Part shown: positions 60,488 through 64,000 of the stretch, piece by piece
Position numbering within the stretch: the first letter of the stretch is position 1
Layout: every line of letters starts with the position of its first letter
NCBI GenBank assembly: GCA_045611765.1
Contig: JAZKXT010000011.1
Location: 1-64,000 of the forward strand
Direction: 5' to 3'
DNA: 64,000 bases
Origin: UMGS1649 sp045611765
Lineage (GTDB): Bacteria; Bacillota; Clostridia; TANB77; CAG-465
The notes under the pieces: model-generated
What the model was told of the DNA's origin: nothing
Databases searched by the model: none
Seen by the model: only the letters and a program-made list of their open reading frames with translations
Made by a program: the position numbers and the translations under genes

Positions 60488-61720
60488 ATGAATATGACTC
60501 AAGGTAAAATGTTTTGGAACGAACAAATTGGGATAATACAAAAATACCCATATATTAGTAAAGATAAGAAATGCGATGTGCTGATAATAGGTGGTGGTAT
60601 AGGTGGAGCTTTAAGCGCGTATATGCAAGCAAAACAAGGAGCTCAAGTAATTGTTGTAGATAAAAATATCATAGGGTACGGTGCAACATTACAAAATGAC
60701 GGAACCATAATTTCAAGAGTGGATTTTGATACGAGAGTTGTAAAAAATCTAAAAGAAAAAGATATATCTAAATGTAATAAATTATGTAAAAAAGCATTAG
60801 AGGATATACAGGAAATAATGCAAGATATTTCACGCGATGAAGAATGTAAAAAATATATAGATAAACTTCAATTCAAGAATGTGGATTTACTGTGTTATTC
60901 AGATAGAATAATGCAAAAGATAAGCATGTACAAGAATTTTGAAAGATTGGGGAAAGAAGATAGTACAATAGAATATTTAGAACAAGATCCTTTAATTAAT
61001 TTAAGAACAGGAATAATATTTCCAAGTAGTGCAATCACAGTAAATCCGTATGCATTTACTCAATTAATATTTATATTACTTAGTAAAATGAAAAATGTAG
61101 AAATATATGAAAACAGCGATATTACTAGTATTAGCTCAAAAGATGAATTGGTTGAAAGCATTACAAATAATAGATTTAAAATATATTCAAAAAATGTAAT
61201 TCTAACCAATGGAATACATGCATTAGAATATTTAGCGAATGAAGATATAACATTAAACAAAACATTTACATTAATTAGCGAAAAAACAAACGAGTTGCAA
61301 GATAGCGTAATAAATATAGTTGCACAAAGTATAAATAATCCAAGCATTTCTATTTCGTTTACACCAGATAAAAGGGTTGTTCTTTGCGGAGAAGATATAA
61401 AGCAAAACGATAAAATGTTAGATGACAAATATTCTATACGTTTTGCAAATGGCAAATACAAAAAGATGTATTTGAATTTTAGAAAAATGTTAAATTTAAG
61501 TAGTGACGTAAAAGTGAGAAATTGCTTTAGTGGAATGTACTTAGAGACAAAAGATGGTCTTCCGATAATAGATGAAATACAAAATATGCCAAATGTATAT
61601 TGTAATTTAAGTGTTGGAAGAAATGGAATAATATATTCTATGATAGGTGCTAGAATGCTAAGAAACATCTCGAAGCAATGCCATGAAAAAGACATGTATT
61701 TATTTAGGGAAGATAGATAA
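60488..61720 (+). CDS. FAD-dependent oxidoreductase (DAO/glycine-oxidase-like)
   Basis: 410 residues. N-terminal CDVLIIGGGIGGALSAYMQA is the FAD Rossmann motif and the C-terminal MYLETKDGLPIIDEI...SVGRNGIIYSMIGARML fits the DAO fold. Substrate is unknown, probably an amine or amino-acid derivative as in PuuB/OrdL-like proteins. The ATG after GAGGTG is chosen over a Met five codons upstream. Confidence 0.85.
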   Translation: MNMTQGKMFWNEQIGIIQKYPYISKDKKCDVLIIGGGIGGALSAYMQAKQGAQVIVVDKNIIGYGATLQNDGTIISRVDFDTRVVKNLKEKDISKCNKLCKKALEDIQEIMQDISRDEECKKYIDKLQFKNVDLLCYSDRIMQKISMYKNFERLGKEDSTIEYLEQDPLINLRTGIIFPSSAITVNPYAFTQLIFILLSKMKNVEIYENSDITSISSKDELVESITNNRFKIYSKNVILTNGIHALEYLANEDITLNKTFTLISEKTNELQDSVINIVAQSINNPSISISFTPDKRVVLCGEDIKQNDKMLDDKYSIRFANGKYKKMYLNFRKMLNLSSDVKVRNCFSGMYLETKDGLPIIDEIQNMPNVYCNLSVGRNGIIYSMIGARMLRNISKQCHEKDMYLFREDR

Positions 61721-61761
61721 TAAGATAATAAAAACAAATTAAAATGATATAATATAAAAAG

Positions 61762-61791
61762 CAAGAGAATGACCATTTGGTCATTCTCTTG
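61762..61791. terminator. Terminator between convergent oxidoreductase and S1-like genes
   Basis: Perfect 13-bp stem CAAGAGAATGACC/GGTCATTCTCTTG with a four-base loop. Confidence 0.9.
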
Positions 61792-61797
61792 TGTATT

Positions 61798-62589
61798 TTA
61801 CATCTGCTTAGTTAGCTTGAGAAAAAGTCCTTTGGGCGTAGCGCCGGTTACGTGACATTCAACTTTTTGCCCGTAGGAAAGAGGCGTGACACAGTGCATA
61901 ATGCCCGAAACTTGTGGGGTGACATTAACGAAGTAGAAGGGTACTTCGGAGTCGCTAATATAGTCACCGACTTTACACTCGATTGATGTACCAACAGGAT
62001 AATCATCCGGTGAATAGGCTTGGAAGGTTTGACGGTAAGAAAGATTTACGCGACCTTCGGAATCTACACCAAGGACTGCAGCGTGGATGCTTTGATGTTG
62101 CTGGAAATATTCAAAAGCGCTTCTGATATGACATTTGCAAATATCATTGATATAGATAACGCCCATGATACCTTCGCCGCAGTCGGCAAAAACAGTGCGG
62201 TTAATGACGCCTGTAATGTAAGCCGGGATGATATCCATCTTGTCAAATTTAGTCAAAGCTTCTCTCATGTTTTTCTTACGTGAAACAGTAATTGTGCTGC
62301 CGCAGATATTTGTGACTTTTACCCGAATTTTCTGTCTCAGCAAACAACATACGTTGGTTGGAATGTGAGTGTTGGTTTTCTTGCTGTAACGCAGTGGGTA
62401 GATGGTTGCTTCGTAATAGGGCATCTTTGCGATAATTCGCGAACCCAAACGCACGTTAAGTGCTTTTTCCTCTGCCGAGATACTTTCCACAAATCCTGTG
62501 ACAGTGGAATTGGTATACATAGCTTCCTGGATGTTTTGCATGCTGAGGCTTGTGTAGTCGTGATAAATTTCGGGTTTAATCTTTTTCAT
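61798..62589 (-). CDS. S1-domain RNA-binding protein, ribosomal protein S1-like
   Basis: 263 residues with several S1-like OB segments (VTGFVESISAEEKALNVRLGSR; ITGVINRTVFADCGEGIMGVIYINDIC; VNLSYRQTF; KVECHVTGATPKGLFLKL). TTGGAGG precedes the chosen ATG; a Met five codons upstream is before the site. Marked higher GC than the host genes, so likely acquired. It may modulate translation or RNA stability; target unknown. Confidence 0.72.
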   Translation of the reverse strand: MKKIKPEIYHDYTSLSMQNIQEAMYTNSTVTGFVESISAEEKALNVRLGSRIIAKMPYYEATIYPLRYSKKTNTHIPTNVCCLLRQKIRVKVTNICGSTITVSRKKNMREALTKFDKMDIIPAYITGVINRTVFADCGEGIMGVIYINDICKCHIRSAFEYFQQHQSIHAAVLGVDSEGRVNLSYRQTFQAYSPDDYPVGTSIECKVGDYISDSEVPFYFVNVTPQVSGIMHCVTPLSYGQKVECHVTGATPKGLFLKLTKQM

Positions 62590-62756
62590 CTTTTTTTCCT
62601 CCAAAAAAATTTTTTGTCTTTTAAAATTACGACCACTTTTATTATACCATAAATATTATGTAAATTCAATAGCCGCCGAAGTGAAAATAATGGGCGATTT
62701 TATAGAGCACTGTAAAAACGAAAAATATTAAAATATAGCAAAAATATAAAATACAG

Positions 62757-62783
62757 TTGCAAATTTAAAAAATATGGTATAAT
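62757..62783 (+). promoter_or_regulatory. Promoter for third pilin-leader gene
   Basis: TTGCAA with a 15-base spacer and an extended -10 (TGGTATAAT, box at 62778-62783), 28 bases before the ATG. Confidence 0.65.
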
Positions 62784-62811
62784 ATAAATGAAAAATAAGG
62801 AGGCTAAACAA

Positions 62812-64000
62812 ATGAGAAGTAAAAAGGGTGTATCACTTATAGTGTTAATAATAACAATTATAGTTATGACAATACTTGCTGGTGCTGTAATAATTTCATT
62901 AAGCAATGCTGGTATAATAGGTAAAGCTAGTGATGCGGTAGTAGCAAGTGATATAGCAAATATTCAAACACAAGTAGATATAGTTAAAGGAATGGCACAA
63001 TTAGATGCCATAACTAATGGCGAAAAACTAACGCAAGAAAAATTGACACAAGAGATACAGAAACATTTTAAAGATAGTACGGTAGAAGGAAACATAATAA
63101 CAGTAGAAAGAGGTAAATATGATATAGCTATAGGAGAAGATTTAACTATATCTATTGGAAAACACGGAGAAGTTAGTGATAGCGTAAAGGATATTAAAGT
63201 AACTTACACAACAGAATATACCGGTAGTGGTACAATGATAAATTTGAAAATTGAATTGCTTAACAATAAAAAATATGAAGATTACAGCGAGGAAGAGTTT
63301 GAACCGGGGGTTGCGGAAGAATTTTTAAACGGACTTGATTTAGATGAATTACTTTATAATGCTGCTATGGCAGATGGCTATGAGGATGGAGAAGACTATT
63401 ATAATTCTGAAATACAACCCGACTTAATTGAAGCATTATCATATGAAGAGTTTATAAACGATAGCGATACGGATAAAATTGTAGAAGAAAGTGTTGGTTA
63501 TAAAACGGCAAAACTATATGTAAAGTATAAAATTGCATATAATATCAAAGACATGAGATTTGTAAACTATTATGTGTCAACTATGTTGAAGGCGAAAGAA
63601 CAGTATCCGGAAGTGTCTGGAAAATCATTTGAAGAATTACAAGACTTTATTGAAACTATATATGATAATGAAAAAACGTTTGATGAAATAACAACGGATT
63701 TAGTTTCTGATAGTTTTGAAAGCTGGTACGGAGACCGTAATGATTATACTGTAGAAGAAGCATATGTATATACTCGCGAGCAAGTAGTGATAGCAATGAT
63801 TTGGGATGCATTTGTAGATACACATCCTATATTAATAGAGTACCCAGATGGAAGCCAAGAAGAAATAACATTTTGGACTGAACAAAATATATTTGAAGAT
63901 TTGAGTTATATAATCACAACACCAGGTGATTATACTATAAAAGTAACAAGCCCAAGTGGTTATACTGAAACGATTTACCTAAATCTAGAGGCAGAAGATT
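62812..64000 (+). CDS. Pilin-leader surface protein 3, partial (runs off window)
   Basis: 396 codons are visible and the frame is open at the window end. The leader (RSKKG, then VSLIVLIITIIVMTILAG) and the following SNAGIIGKASDAVVASD match the two lectin-fold proteins, but the visible body is acidic and different (EDYSEEEFEPGVAEEF, then PDGSQEEITFWTEQN and TTPGDYTIKVTSPSGYT, an Ig-like strand pattern). AAGGAGG precedes the ATG. Whether it ends in a lectin/variable domain cannot be seen. Confidence 0.75.
   Translation, partial: MRSKKGVSLIVLIITIIVMTILAGAVIISLSNAGIIGKASDAVVASDIANIQTQVDIVKGMAQLDAITNGEKLTQEKLTQEIQKHFKDSTVEGNIITVERGKYDIAIGEDLTISIGKHGEVSDSVKDIKVTYTTEYTGSGTMINLKIELLNNKKYEDYSEEEFEPGVAEEFLNGLDLDELLYNAAMADGYEDGEDYYNSEIQPDLIEALSYEEFINDSDTDKIVEESVGYKTAKLYVKYKIAYNIKDMRFVNYYVSTMLKAKEQYPEVSGKSFEELQDFIETIYDNEKTFDEITTDLVSDSFESWYGDRNDYTVEEAYVYTREQVVIAMIWDAFVDTHPILIEYPDGSQEEITFWTEQNIFEDLSYIITTPGDYTIKVTSPSGYTETIYLNLEAED

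Noticed and set aside
1..64000. CRISPR array, rRNA genes, transposase or phage structural genes
   Set aside because: No regularly spaced repeats, no rRNA-like conserved blocks and no transposase, integrase or phage structural motifs were found on either strand.
1..64000. Mycoplasma-type code with TGA as tryptophan, suggested by the low GC
   Set aside because: TGA acts as stop in several clear genes (for example at 4647-4649 and 8.4-kb minus-strand neighbours) and Trp is TGG throughout.

Overview
The window is AT-rich (roughly 30-33 % GC by eye), uses TGA, TAA and TAG as stops (standard bacterial code), has strong AGGAGG ribosome sites and TTGACA/TATAAT promoters, and carries teichoic-acid genes, a D-Ala-D-Ala carboxypeptidase, pyruvate formate-lyase and a glycyl-radical activase. 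It fits an anaerobic low-GC Clostridia-like Firmicute, probably gut-associated. Housekeeping genes (smpB, glyA, topA, murB, yvcK-type, ruvC, tRNA-Lys) alternate with accessory blocks, several of which have visibly higher GC and different codon use (4.7-6.6, 9.6-9.9, 39.6-41.0, 53.4-54.5 and 61.8-62.6 kb).

Layout. 0-3.6 kb: PadR-type regulator, then a minus-strand trio (membrane-anchored small protein, MBOAT acyltransferase, DHHW protein) for O-acylation of an exported polymer. 3.8-6.7 kb: subtilase lipoprotein, toxin-like lipoprotein and a tandemly duplicated toxin-end/immunity-like cassette. 6.7-15 kb: small metabolic and repair genes (VOC, pyrophosphatase, RluA-type, flavin reductase-like, PaaK-like ligase, rhodanese, DUF362, Nudix), a solitary MazF/PemK-like toxin, and an intergenic region with two copies of a covarying hairpin motif. 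15.1-24.8 kb: a nine-gene, tightly packed operon (HAD, glycosyltransferase, ThDP enzyme, SDR, cupin, PRTase/pyruvyl-transferase fusion, F420-hydrogenase-beta-like, HisC-like aminotransferase, radical SAM) that looks like synthesis and attachment of an unusual surface glycan decoration.

24.9-29.8 kb: a LysR regulator fused to a degenerate MoaA-like radical-SAM domain, divergent from pflB-pflA. 30-37.8 kb: membrane and envelope proteins, Smr protein, DacA/F-type carboxypeptidase, a metallopeptidase and two radical SAM proteins flanking smpB. 37.8-47.7 kb: two paralogous pilin-leader/C-type-lectin (FGE-sulfatase) proteins whose last 129 bases differ sharply in composition and codon use from the rest of the gene, the pattern expected of diversity-generating-retroelement (DGR) variable regions; between them lie a flavoprotein and a five-gene teichoic-acid export/polymerisation cluster. 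The second lectin gene is followed by a GC-rich hairpin and is flanked by a 21-bp direct repeat. 47.8-62.6 kb: mainly housekeeping. At 62.8 kb a third pilin-leader protein runs off the window end.

Most notable: the candidate DGR target pair (no reverse transcriptase or template repeat lies in this window), the LysR-MoaA fusion next to a glycyl-radical system, the toxin/immunity tandem array, the nine-gene decoration operon with a new-looking fusion, and the covarying intergenic hairpins.
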